Positions 5,654 through 13,878 of a stretch of DNA of 14,307 nt are shown here, one piece after another; position 1 is the first letter of the stretch, and each line of letters opens with the position of its first letter. Both the position numbers and the translations under genes were made by a program. The notes beneath the pieces are model-generated. The model did not search any database. It was given only the letters and a program-made list of their open reading frames with translations, and was not told the DNA's origin. This stretch comes from Pseudomonadota bacterium (GTDB taxonomy: Bacteria; Pseudomonadota; Alphaproteobacteria; Rhodospirillales; Rhodospirillaceae), in contig JAEWWF010000168.1 in NCBI GenBank assembly GCA_023396465.1, positions 1 to 14,307 of the forward strand. The letters run 5' to 3'.

Positions 5654-8600
5654 TCACGAACAGCCCGTCGTCGCGCCGCAGCTGTCGCACTTCAGGCAGG
5701 TGCCGTTGCGGACCAGGGTGAAGTTGCCGCATTCCGGGCAGTTGTCGCCCTCGTAGCCCTTCATGCGGGCCTGGGCGATCTGACGGTCGCGGCCGGCGGC
5801 GATGCTGCCGGCCACCGCCGAGGCCGAGGCACCGGTCGAGGAGATGGTGGCCGTCGCTCCCGCCGTCACCGTGTGACCGTGGCCGTCGGTGCCAGTGGCG
5901 CGGGCGGTGACCGTCAGGTTGTCGCCGCGCTCGGTGCTCTTGCTCAGCACATAGAGGTTGGAGCGCACGTAGCCCTTGGAAATGCCGCGCTGGTAGGCGA
6001 CGTCGCCCCATTCGTCGATGTCGCCCTCGTTGTGGCCGCCGCCCATGACGTCGTGGCCGATGTTGGCGGGGTCGACGTGGGCCAGCTCGTTGCGGCCGAG
6101 GTAGCTGATGGCCAGTTCGCGGAACAGGTAGTCGATGATGGAGGTCGCCATCTTGATGGCGGCATTGCCTTCCACCATGCCCGAGGGCTCGAAGCGGGTG
6201 AAGGTGAAGGCCTCGACGTATTCCTCCAGCGGAACGCCGTATTGCAGGCCGATGGAGACGGCGATGGCGAAGTTGTTCATCAGCGACCGGAAGGCAGCAC
6301 CTTCCTTGTGCATGTCGATGAAGATCTCGCCGAGCTTGCCGTCCTCGTATTCGCCGGTGCGCAGGTAGACCTTGTGGCCGCCCACCACCGCTTTCTGGGT
6401 GTAGCCCTTGCGGCGGTCCGGCATGCGGCGACGCTGGGCGGTGTAGCGCTCGATGATCTTCTCGGCCACCATCTCGGCCCGCTGCACCGGGCTCGGCGCC
6501 GCCGCCACCTTCTCGGCGAAGGTGAGCGGCGCGGCCACGGCGGCCTCGTCGTCCTCCTCCTCCGGCAGGTCGTCGAGCAGGGCCGACGACAGCGGCTGCG
6601 ACAGCTTGGAGCCGTCACGGTAGAGCGCATTGGCCTTCAGACCCAGCTGCCACGACAGCATGTAGGCCTTCTTGCAGTCCTCCACCGTGGCGGAGTTTGG
6701 CATGTTGATGGTCTTGGAGATGGCGCCGGTGATGAAGGGCTGCGCCGCCGCCATCATGCGGATGTGGCTTTCCGCCGACAGGTAGCGCTTGCCGATGCGG
6801 CCGCAGGGGTTGGCGCAGTCGAACACCGGCAGGTGCTCGGCCTTCAGGCCCGGCGCGCCTTCCACCGTCATGGCGCCGCAGACGAAGGTATTGGCGGCCT
6901 CCACCTGATCGCGGCTGAAGCCGAGCGCCTTCAGCATGTCGAAGGAGAAATCACCCAACTGCGCGTCGGTGAAGCCCAGCACCTCGCGGCAGAAGTCCTC
7001 GCCGAGGGTCCACTTGTTGAACACGAACTTGATGTCGAAGGCGCTGGCGAGGTTCTGTTCCAGCTTGCCCAGTTGCTCCGGCCCGAAGCCCTTGGCGCGC
7101 AGCGAGTCGTGGTTGATGTGCGGGGCGCCGGCCAGGGTGCCGTGGCCGACCGCGTAGTCGATGATGCCCTGAACCGCCGCCTCGTCGTAGCCGAGGGTGC
7201 GCAGGGCGGTCGGCACCAGCCGGTTGATGATCTTGAAGTAGCCGCCGCCAGCCAGCTTCTTGAACTTCACCAGGGCGAAGTCGGGCTCGATGCCGGTGGT
7301 GTCGCAGTCCATCACCAGGCCGATGGTGCCGGTCGGCGCGATCACCGAGACCTGGGCGTTGCGGAAGCCGTGGGCGCTGCCCAGCTCCAGGGCGCGGTCC
7401 CAGGCGGCGGCGGCGGCGGTGACCAGATCGGCCTGCGGGCAGTGGGCGCCATGCAGCGCCACCGGCTTGACCGACAGGCCCTCATAGCCGTGGTGCTCGC
7501 CATGGGCGGCGCGGCGGTGATTGCGGATGACCCGCAGCATGCCCTCGCGGTTGTCGGCGTAGCCGGGGAAGGCGCCCAGTTCTTCCGCCATCTCGGCGGA
7601 GGTGGCATAGGACACGCCGGTCATCAGGGCGGAGATGGCGCCGCAGATGGCGCGGCCGGCGTCGCTGTCGTAGGGGATGCCGTTGGCCATCAGCAGGCCG
7701 CCGATGTTGGCGTAGCCGAGGCCGAGGGTGCGGAAGCGGTAGGACAGTTCGGCGATGCGGTCGGACGGGAACTGCGCCATCAGCACCGAGACTTCCAGCA
7801 CCACGGTCCACAGGCGGCAGGCGTGCTCGAAGGCGGCGACGTCGAAGCTGCCGTCATCGTTGCGGAAGGTCAGCAGGTTGAGGCTAGCCAGGTTGCACGC
7901 CGTGTCGTCGAGGAACATGTACTCGGAGCACGGGTTGGAGCCGTTGATGCGGCCGGACTCGGGGCAAGTGTGCCACTCGTTGATGGTGGTGTCGAACTGG
8001 AGGCCGGGGTCGGCGCAGGACCATGCCGCCTCGGCGATGGCCTCCCACAGATCCTTGGCTTTCAGGGTCTTGGTCACCTTGCCGGTGGTGCGGGCGGTGA
8101 GCTGCCAGTCCTCGTCGCGGGTGACGGCCTCAAGGAAGTCGTTGGTGATGCGCACCGAGTTGTTGGAGTTCTGGCCGGAAACGGTCAGATAGGCTTCCGA
8201 ATCCCAGTCGGTGTCGTAGGTCTCGAACTCGATGGCGGTGTAGCCCTGGCGGGCGAACTGCATCACCCGCTGGATGTAGTTTTCCGGCACCAGCGCCTTG
8301 CGGGCGGCGATGATGGCCTTCTTCAGCGCCTTGTTGAGCTTGGGGTCGAAGCGGTCGTCGCCGTCGGCGGCGCCGTCCCATTCGGTGGTCGCCTTCAGCA
8401 CCGCGTTCAGGTGCAGGCCGCAGGTCTTGGAGCCGGTGACCAGCGCCGCCACCTTGCGCTCCTCGCGCGCCTTCCAGTCGATGAAGGCCTCGATGTCGGG
8501 GTGATCGACGTCGACGATGACCATCTTGGCGGCGCGGCGGGTGGTGCCGCCCGACTTGATGGCCCCGGCGGCGCGGTCGCCGATCTTCAGGAAGCTCATC

Positions 8601-9361
8601 AGGCCCGACGACTTGCCGCCGCCGGCCAGCCGCTCGCCCTCGCCGCGCAGGCGGGAGAAGTTGGTGCCGGTGCCGGAGCCGTACTTGAACAGGCGCGCCT
8701 CGCGCACCCACAGGTCCATGATGCCGCCGTCGTTCACCAGATCATCCTCGATGGACTGGATGAAGCAGGCATGCGGCTGCGGGTGTTCATAGGCCGAGTT
8801 GGACTTCACCAGTTTCCCGGTCTTGAAGTCGACGTAGGAATGTCCCTGCGCCGGGCCGTCGATGCCATAGGCCCAGTGCAGGCCGGTGTTGAACCACTGC
8901 GGGCTGTTGGGGGCGCCCATCTGGGCGCACAGCATGAAACGCATTTCGTCGAAGAAGGCGCGGGCGTCGCCCTCCGAATCGAAATAGCCGCCCTTCCAGC
9001 CCCAGTAGGTCCAGGTGCCGGCCAAGCGGTCGAACACCTGGCGGGCGGTGGTCTCGCCGCCAAGGCGCTCGTCCTCGGGCAGCGGAGCAAGGGCCTCGGC
9101 GTCGGCCTCATGGCGCCACAGCCATTCCGGCACGTCGTCCTCCACCACCGGCTTCAGGGCGGTGGGGATGCCGGCCTTGCGGAAATACTTCTGGGCCAGC
9201 ACGTCGCTGGCGACCTGCGACCAGTCGGCGGGAACCTCGATGCCCTCGGCCTTGAACACCACCGATCCGTCGGGATTGCGGATTTCGCTGGTGGTGCGCC
9301 GGAACGCGATGTCCGCATAGGGCGACTGCCCTTCCTGTGTGAACAGGCGACGGATCTGCAT
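5654..9361 (-). CDS. nrdJ: Vitamin B12-dependent (class II) ribonucleotide reductase
   Basis: NrdJ (1235 residues) reduces ribonucleotides to deoxyribonucleotides in the cytoplasm, using adenosylcobalamin to make the active-site thiyl radical, with or without oxygen. The catalytic loop is NPCSE at residues 476-480, with Cys478 as the thiyl cysteine and Asn476/Glu480 as partners. The probable redox pair is Cys199 (HACFI) and Cys489 (DTACN); the 11-residue spacing from 478 to 489 fits class II enzymes. Other landmarks are PNSPQWFNTGL (151-161), APTGTIGL (675-682), an Ala/Thr/Gly-rich linker (about 1150-1190) and a C-terminal cysteine cluster (Cys1208, 1211, 1222, 1225, 1228, 1234) fitting a zinc-ribbon or dithiol shuttle. 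The length is normal for alphaproteobacterial NrdJ. The ATG at 9361 has AGGGGAG seven bases upstream. I see no cobalamin riboswitch upstream. No nrdAB or nrdD is visible. Confidence 0.97.
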   Translation of the reverse strand: MQIRRLFTQEGQSPYADIAFRRTTSEIRNPDGSVVFKAEGIEVPADWSQVASDVLAQKYFRKAGIPTALKPVVEDDVPEWLWRHEADAEALAPLPEDERLGGETTARQVFDRLAGTWTYWGWKGGYFDSEGDARAFFDEMRFMLCAQMGAPNSPQWFNTGLHWAYGIDGPAQGHSYVDFKTGKLVKSNSAYEHPQPHACFIQSIEDDLVNDGGIMDLWVREARLFKYGSGTGTNFSRLRGEGERLAGGGKSSGLMSFLKIGDRAAGAIKSGGTTRRAAKMVIVDVDHPDIEAFIDWKAREERKVAALVTGSKTCGLHLNAVLKATTEWDGAADGDDRFDPKLNKALKKAIIAARKALVPENYIQRVMQFARQGYTAIEFETYDTDWDSEAYLTVSGQNSNNSVRITNDFLEAVTRDEDWQLTARTTGKVTKTLKAKDLWEAIAEAAWSCADPGLQFDTTINEWHTCPESGRINGSNPCSEYMFLDDTACNLASLNLLTFRNDDGSFDVAAFEHACRLWTVVLEVSVLMAQFPSDRIAELSYRFRTLGLGYANIGGLLMANGIPYDSDAGRAICGAISALMTGVSYATSAEMAEELGAFPGYADNREGMLRVIRNHRRAAHGEHHGYEGLSVKPVALHGAHCPQADLVTAAAAAWDRALELGSAHGFRNAQVSVIAPTGTIGLVMDCDTTGIEPDFALVKFKKLAGGGYFKIINRLVPTALRTLGYDEAAVQGIIDYAVGHGTLAGAPHINHDSLRAKGFGPEQLGKLEQNLASAFDIKFVFNKWTLGEDFCREVLGFTDAQLGDFSFDMLKALGFSRDQVEAANTFVCGAMTVEGAPGLKAEHLPVFDCANPCGRIGKRYLSAESHIRMMAAAQPFITGAISKTINMPNSATVEDCKKAYMLSWQLGLKANALYRDGSKLSQPLSSALLDDLPEEEDDEAAVAAPLTFAEKVAAAPSPVQRAEMVAEKIIERYTAQRRRMPDRRKGYTQKAVVGGHKVYLRTGEYEDGKLGEIFIDMHKEGAAFRSLMNNFAIAVSIGLQYGVPLEEYVEAFTFTRFEPSGMVEGNAAIKMATSIIDYLFRELAISYLGRNELAHVDPANIGHDVMGGGHNEGDIDEWGDVAYQRGISKGYVRSNLYVLSKSTERGDNLTVTARATGTDGHGHTVTAGATATISSTGASASAVAGSIAAGRDRQIAQARMKGYEGDNCPECGNFTLVRNGTCLKCDSCGATTGCS

Positions 9362-9519
9362 GTCGATGCTCCCCTATATGTAGCTGTTCTGGCAGCGCGT
9401 CCGCACCCCGTTGCGGCGGCCGAAACTGGGGTTCCGGGGGCCGGGGCGCGACGCGAGGGAGCCAGAGGGGCCCCCGCGACAGGGTTGAGAGACTAGGCGA
9501 AGGTCATAGGTCTGTGCAA

Positions 9520-9530
9520 CACATTTTGTG
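9520..9530. promoter_or_regulatory. Short palindrome upstream of nrdJ
   Basis: CACA-TTT-TGTG is a perfect inverted repeat about 160 bases upstream of nrdJ, within a slightly larger imperfect palindrome (9518-9534). It resembles, but does not match, the NrdR box (ACAC and GTGT arms about eight bases apart). It may be a regulator site for nrdJ; the assignment is weak. Confidence 0.22.
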
Positions 9531-9657
9531 GGTTAATCCACCGTCGTCCTACTAGATGTCGTATGCCATGTGGACAGATCGGGGGACGGGTTTGCGCAAC
9601 GGCGACGAAACCGAGGCCCCGCGCCGAGTCTCGGGCGGATGCGGAGAAGGGCGGTTG

Positions 9658-9677
9658 TTATCCACAGCTGTGGACAT
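9658..9677. promoter_or_regulatory. Consensus DnaA box within a palindrome
   Basis: TTATCCACA (9658-9666) is a perfect match to the DnaA box TTATNCACA. It forms half of the exact 14-bp palindrome TCCACAGCTGTGGA (9661-9674), whose other half, ATGTCCACA on the minus strand (9669-9677), differs at two positions. A third TCCACA hexamer lies at 9569-9577 (minus). The site is about 297 bases upstream of nrdJ. DnaA control of RNR genes is known for E. coli nrdAB; control here is inferred. Confidence 0.45.
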
Positions 9678-9717
9678 CGGCGTTGAGCGGATTGGACCAC
9701 AAGATGTAGTGTCTGGT

Positions 9718-9733
9718 TGTGACGCCGGTCACA
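9718..9733. promoter_or_regulatory. CRP/FNR-family binding site
   Basis: TGTGACGCCGGTCACA is a perfect 16-bp inverted repeat that also fits the CRP consensus TGTGA-N6-TCACA. It lies 169 bases upstream of the NDUFA12 gene and 356 upstream of nrdJ. Which CRP-type protein would bind it is not shown by the sequence. Confidence 0.5.
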
Positions 9734-9902
9734 GGCGGGCTTGCATGCTGGACGCAGGCCGCCACTTGCGCCATAGTGCGGCCTCGGTTTTCGCCCCGGC
9801 CTCGCCGTGCGGGCGTGGCCGCACCAGATAGACAAGGGGCCGTCGCCGCACCCGGCATCGGCCCGGCGACGTCCGCATCGTTTGCTCCGGAGCGACCGAG
9901 AC

Positions 9903-10256
9903 ATGATTACCGGGACCCTGTTCCTCACCTGGCTCAAGGGTGAATTCGTCGGCAAGGACCAGTACGGCAACCGCTACTTCCAGGAGCGCCGTCAGCCGAA
10001 GTCCGGCCGCCGTCGGCGCTGGGTTCTCTACAACGGCAAGATCGAGGCCTCCAAGGTGCCGCCCGAGTGGCACGCCTGGCTGCACTACACGGTCGACGAG
10101 CCGATCAAGATCGACCAGAAGAAGCCGTGGATGAAGGAACACCTGCCCAACCTGTCGGGCACGGTGAACGCCTACGTGCCCAAGGGCGACGACCGCCGCG
10201 GCGGTCAGCGCGCCAAGGGCACCGGCGATTACGAGGCCTGGACGCCCGGCTCCTGA
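9903..10256 (+). CDS. NDUFA12-type NADH:ubiquinone oxidoreductase subunit
   Basis: This 117-residue soluble protein matches the NDUFA12 (B17.2) family, an accessory subunit or assembly relative of respiratory complex I that alphaproteobacteria share with mitochondria. Recognisable features are FVGKDQYGNRYFQER (residues 16-30), GRRRRWVLYNGKIEASKVPPEWHAWLHYTVDEPI and the later KPWMKEHLPNLSGT. The length is normal for the bacterial form. The start at 9903 is chosen because it begins the family N-terminus (MITGTLFLTWLKG) and has GGAG about ten bases upstream; the frame is open further upstream but that part looks non-coding. It heads a tight cluster, 19 bases before the first MlaD gene. It lies away from any nuo genes, which do not appear in this window. 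Confidence 0.93.
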   Translation: MITGTLFLTWLKGEFVGKDQYGNRYFQERRQPKSGRRRRWVLYNGKIEASKVPPEWHAWLHYTVDEPIKIDQKKPWMKEHLPNLSGTVNAYVPKGDDRRGGQRAKGTGDYEAWTPGS

Positions 10257-10275
10257 GGGAGCCGGCCGCGCCCGC

Positions 10276-10881
10276 ATGCGGCGCCTGATCATCATGCTCA
10301 GCCGGTCCAAAGAAACCCTGTTCGGGCTCGCGACGGTCGCCGTCGTGGGGGTGCTGCTCGCCTACAACTTCGTGCAGCGCCATGAGCGGCGGGCGGAGAA
10401 CGGCTCCGGCATGACCCTGATCGCCCAGTTCAATCGCAGCGATGGTCTGCGCGAAGGCGCGCCCGTGCGCATGGCCGGCGTGCCGGTGGGGGTGGTGGCC
10501 GACATGCGCCTCACCGACCGCTACAAGGCGGAAGTGGTGCTGGGCGTGCGCCGTGATCTCGATCTGCCCGACGACAGTTCCGCCGTGATCGAGACCGACG
10601 GCCTGTTCGGCAACAAATACATCGAGTTGCAGCCCGGCGGCAGCGACGACATGCTGGGGGATGGCGACCGCATCGGCTATACGCAGGATGCCGTCATTCT
10701 TGAGGAACTGCTCGCCGCCGTGGTCGCCCGCGCCAAGGCCGCCCGTGCCGCCGCCGAGTCCGGCGCCTCCGGGCCGGCTGGCGACATCATGGCGCCGTCC
10801 GCCCCGGAGGCGGGGCAGACAGATCCCGCCGGAGCGGCGGCACCGCCGGGCGCCAGCCCGTTTCCGTCGCTGACCGACTGA
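10276..10881 (+). CDS. MlaD/MCE-family lipid-transport protein (first of two)
   Basis: The 201-residue protein has one N-terminal membrane anchor (about residues 14-33) and one MCE domain (about 46-121), the plan of MlaD, the periplasmic substrate-binding ring of the Mla phospholipid transporter. MCE signatures are FNRSDGLREGAPVRMAGVPVG (52-72) and ETDGLFGNKYIELQPGG (106-122); the pore-loop position reads Leu-Phe. After a short helical segment (140-160) the C-terminus is Ala/Pro/Gly-rich and probably disordered. The start at 10276 has GAGGGAG about 13 bases upstream; an ATG at 10294 is an alternative that would shorten the cytoplasmic tail by six residues. The next gene encodes a second, clearly different MlaD 25 bases downstream. 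No mlaE or mlaF is present here, so membrane and ATPase partners must lie elsewhere. Confidence 0.87.
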   Translation: MRRLIIMLSRSKETLFGLATVAVVGVLLAYNFVQRHERRAENGSGMTLIAQFNRSDGLREGAPVRMAGVPVGVVADMRLTDRYKAEVVLGVRRDLDLPDDSSAVIETDGLFGNKYIELQPGGSDDMLGDGDRIGYTQDAVILEELLAAVVARAKAARAAAESGASGPAGDIMAPSAPEAGQTDPAGAAAPPGASPFPSLTD

Positions 10882-10906
10882 GCCTTCCAGGGAGACGAGG
10901 CACCGC

Positions 10907-11386
10907 ATGGGACGCAATCCGATCGAGACCATCCTGGGCGCGGTGGTGCTGGTGATGGCCGGCCTGTTCCTGGCCTTCGCCTATTCCATGGCCGACATCC
11001 GTCCGGTGCAGGGCTACCCCTTGAAGGCGGTGTTCACCAAGACCGGCGATTTGCAGGTGGGATCGGACGTGCGCGTGTCCGGCATCAAGGTCGGCTCGGT
11101 GGTGGAGCAGCGGCTTGACCGTGACACCTTCAATGCCATGGTGGTCATGACCATCGTTCCGGATGTGCGCCTGCCCGCCGACACCACCGCCGCCATCGTC
11201 TCCGATGGTCTGCTGGGCGGGAAATATGTCCGCCTGCAACCCGGCAGCGCCACGGAAATGCTCGATTCCGAGGGCACCATCACCAATACCCAGGACTTCC
11301 AGTCCATGGAAGACCTGGTGGGGGAGATCATCTTCCTCGCCACCCAGTCGCCCTCGGCCCAGGGGGCGGCGCAGCCGCCACGGTGA
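10907..11386 (+). CDS. mlaD: Outer membrane lipid asymmetry protein MlaD (second of two)
   Basis: The 159-residue product is a classic compact MlaD: short cytoplasmic start (MGRNPIETI), one membrane helix (about residues 8-27), and an MCE domain (about 37-113) with FTKTGDLQVGSDVRVSGIKVG and IVSDGLLGGKYVRLQPG; Leu102-Leu103 fit the hydrophobic pore-loop pair. The C-terminal helix DFQSMEDLVGEIIFLAT (130-146) would help form the hexamer pore. MlaD carries phospholipids between the inner-membrane MlaFEB complex and periplasmic MlaC. It starts after GGGAG, 25 bases behind the first MlaD gene. The pair is clearly homologous but divergent, not a fresh duplication. It is followed by the DUF2155 gene 31 bases later. 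Confidence 0.92.
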   Translation: MGRNPIETILGAVVLVMAGLFLAFAYSMADIRPVQGYPLKAVFTKTGDLQVGSDVRVSGIKVGSVVEQRLDRDTFNAMVVMTIVPDVRLPADTTAAIVSDGLLGGKYVRLQPGSATEMLDSEGTITNTQDFQSMEDLVGEIIFLATQSPSAQGAAQPPR

Positions 11387-11417
11387 TCGCCGTGCCATCT
11401 CCTACCGGACAGGGTTC

Positions 11418-11849
11418 ATGAAGGTCTTGCCGCTGTTGTCCTCCCTCCGCTGTTGTCTCTTCGCCCTGGGAGCGGTCGCGGCCGTCTGCACGGCGGGGGC
11501 GATGCCGGCCGCCGCCACCGATCTGGACGGTGACAAGGCGGTGCTGCAATGGCTGGACAAGGTGACGGCCCGCGTCTCCACCGTCACCGCGCCGGTGGGG
11601 CAGAAGACGCGCATCGGCAACCTGGACATCCTGGTCCGCGCCTGCCGCTACCGCCCGCCGGAGGAACCACCCGAATCGGCGGCCTTCCTCGACATTGTCG
11701 AACTGGAGCCAGGCGGCCGTCCGGCGACCGAGGTGTTCCGCGGTTGGATGTTCGCCTCCAGCCCCGCCCTCTCGGCCATGGAGCACCCCATCTATGATGT
11801 CTGGGTGCTCGACTGCTTGAGCAGGGACGATACCCGCTCGGCCGAATAG
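11418..11849 (+). CDS. Secreted DUF2155 protein
   Basis: This 143-residue protein has a signal peptide (hydrophobic region about 10-32, likely cleavage near AAA|TDL) and the DUF2155 domain: VLQWLDKVTARVSTVTAPVG (42-61), ILVRACRYRPPEEPPESAAF (71-90) and the strongly conserved-looking RGWMFASSPALSAMEHPIYDVWVLDC (108-133). Cys76 and Cys133 could form a disulfide in the periplasm. The function of the family is not known to me; its regular place next to MlaD and NDUFA12 genes suggests an envelope role, which is inference. The ATG at 11418 was chosen because it begins the signal peptide; the longer upstream frame overlaps mlaD. The last 58 bases overlap the end of aat on the other strand. A small hairpin (11379-11383 with 11390-11394) spans the mlaD stop just before it. 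Confidence 0.9.
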   Translation: MKVLPLLSSLRCCLFALGAVAAVCTAGAMPAAATDLDGDKAVLQWLDKVTARVSTVTAPVGQKTRIGNLDILVRACRYRPPEEPPESAAFLDIVELEPGGRPATEVFRGWMFASSPALSAMEHPIYDVWVLDCLSRDDTRSAE

Positions 11850-12451
11850 TCCCCCTCGAACCGGGCTTGCCGCCGCAGGGCTTCCGACAGCAGCCGATGA
11901 TACTGGAGGCGCGGGATCTCGATGGCCCCGAACCGCTGCAAGTGGTCGGTGATGAACTGGGTGTCGAGCAGCACGAATCCGCCGCCGATCAGTCGCGCCA
12001 CCAGATGGCAGAGCGCCACCTTGCTGGCGTCGGTTTGGCGCGAAAACATGCTTTCGCCGAAGAACGCCGCTCCCAGCTGCAAGCCGTAAAGCCCGCCGAC
12101 CAGGACGCCGTCGCGCCAGCATTCGACGCTGTGGGCATGACCCATGTCGTGAAGCTGGCAGAACAGCGCCAGGATGGTGTCGTTGATCCAGGTATCGCTG
12201 CGGCCGGGGGAGGGGGCGGCGCAGCCTTCCATGACGGCGCGGAAGGCGGTATCCACCCGCACCTCGAACTCCCCGCGCTTCACCGTCTTCAGCAGCGACT
12301 TCGGGGCGTGGAAGCGGTCGAGCGGGATGATGCCGCGATCGTCGGGGTCGACCCAATAGAGCGTGCGGCCGCCGCGCGACCGTGCCATGGGGAAGACGCC
12401 GCTGGCATAGGCGCGCAACAGAAGGTCAGGGGTGACCGGAAGCTCTGTCAA
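11792..12451 (-). CDS. aat: Leucyl/phenylalanyl-tRNA--protein transferase
   Basis: Aat moves Leu or Phe from aminoacyl-tRNA onto proteins with N-terminal Arg or Lys, marking them for ClpS/ClpAP under the bacterial N-end rule. Family motifs are TPDLLLRAYASGVFPMA, YWVDPDDRGIIPLD, SDTWINDTILALFCQLHDMGHAHSVECW, GGLYGLQLGAAFFGESMFS and GGGFVLLDTQFITDHLQRFGAIEIPR; the C-terminus QSSTQTS is one I recall from alphaproteobacterial Aat. I place the start at the TTG at 12451 (219 residues), behind GGGGA about nine bases upstream, because homologs begin a few residues before TPDLLLRAY. The frame continues to a GTG at 12508 (238 residues), six bases after the accC stop, but that stretch is non-conserved and contains a GC hairpin. 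It probably forms an operon with accB-accC. Its 3' end overlaps the DUF2155 gene by 58 bp. Confidence 0.93.
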   Translation of the reverse strand: MTELPVTPDLLLRAYASGVFPMARSRGGRTLYWVDPDDRGIIPLDRFHAPKSLLKTVKRGEFEVRVDTAFRAVMEGCAAPSPGRSDTWINDTILALFCQLHDMGHAHSVECWRDGVLVGGLYGLQLGAAFFGESMFSRQTDASKVALCHLVARLIGGGFVLLDTQFITDHLQRFGAIEIPRLQYHRLLSEALRRQARFEGDYSAERVSSLLKQSSTQTS

Positions 12452-12477
12452 CCGCCGCAGTCCCCTTTCAGCCGGGT

Positions 12478-12499
12478 GGCGGGGCCCGGCGGCCCCGCC
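12478..12499. repeat. GC hairpin between accC and aat
   Basis: GGCGGGGC (12478-12485) and GCCCCGCC (12492-12499) form a perfect 8-bp stem with a 6-base loop, just past the accC stop on the minus strand. No T-run follows. It falls inside the optional N-terminal extension of aat, and if transcribed it could reduce read-through from accBC into aat. Confidence 0.45.
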
Positions 12500-12514
12500 T
12501 GATGTCACCTGGGA

Positions 12515-13858
<1,344 letters not shown>

Positions 13859-13878
13859 GCTTATCCCCGTCTGGGCAC

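Larger units (their letters stand above)
9362..9902. other. Divergent regulatory region between nrdJ and the NDUFA12 gene
   Basis: No protein gene is supported in these 541 bases; the open frames here look like chance GC-rich frames. The region contains a perfect DnaA box in a palindrome (9658-9677), a perfect TGTGA-N6-TCACA site (9718-9733) and a short palindrome CACATTTTGTG (9520-9530). For the + strand, TTGAGC (9683-9688) and TAGTGT (9707-9712) at 18-base spacing are a weak promoter candidate. I looked for B12-box motifs on the minus strand and saw none. Confidence 0.6.

Noticed and set aside
5597..9496. A 1299-codon open frame on the + strand, antisense to nrdJ
   Set aside because: Its translation is Val/Gly/Ala/His-rich with no recognisable domain, and it mirrors nrdJ codons. 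Long antisense frames are expected opposite GC-rich genes with strong third-position GC bias; nrdJ is unmistakable.
9362..9540. Possible cobalamin riboswitch upstream of the B12-dependent nrdJ
   Set aside because: I looked for the B12-box pattern and the flanking conserved elements on the minus strand and found none.
9569..9677. Replication origin suggested by clustered DnaA-like boxes
   Set aside because: Only one box is perfect, no AT-rich unwinding region is present, and no origin-linked genes are nearby; a promoter role is more likely.
9556..9831. Small open frames in the nrdJ/NDUFA12 intergenic region
   Set aside because: No ribosome-binding sites, no recognisable motifs, and overlapping frames on both strands; they look like chance frames.
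10276..11386. Recent duplication of mlaD
   Set aside because: The two proteins are clearly homologous but differ throughout in sequence, length and C-terminus, so they are old paralogs, not a recent copy.
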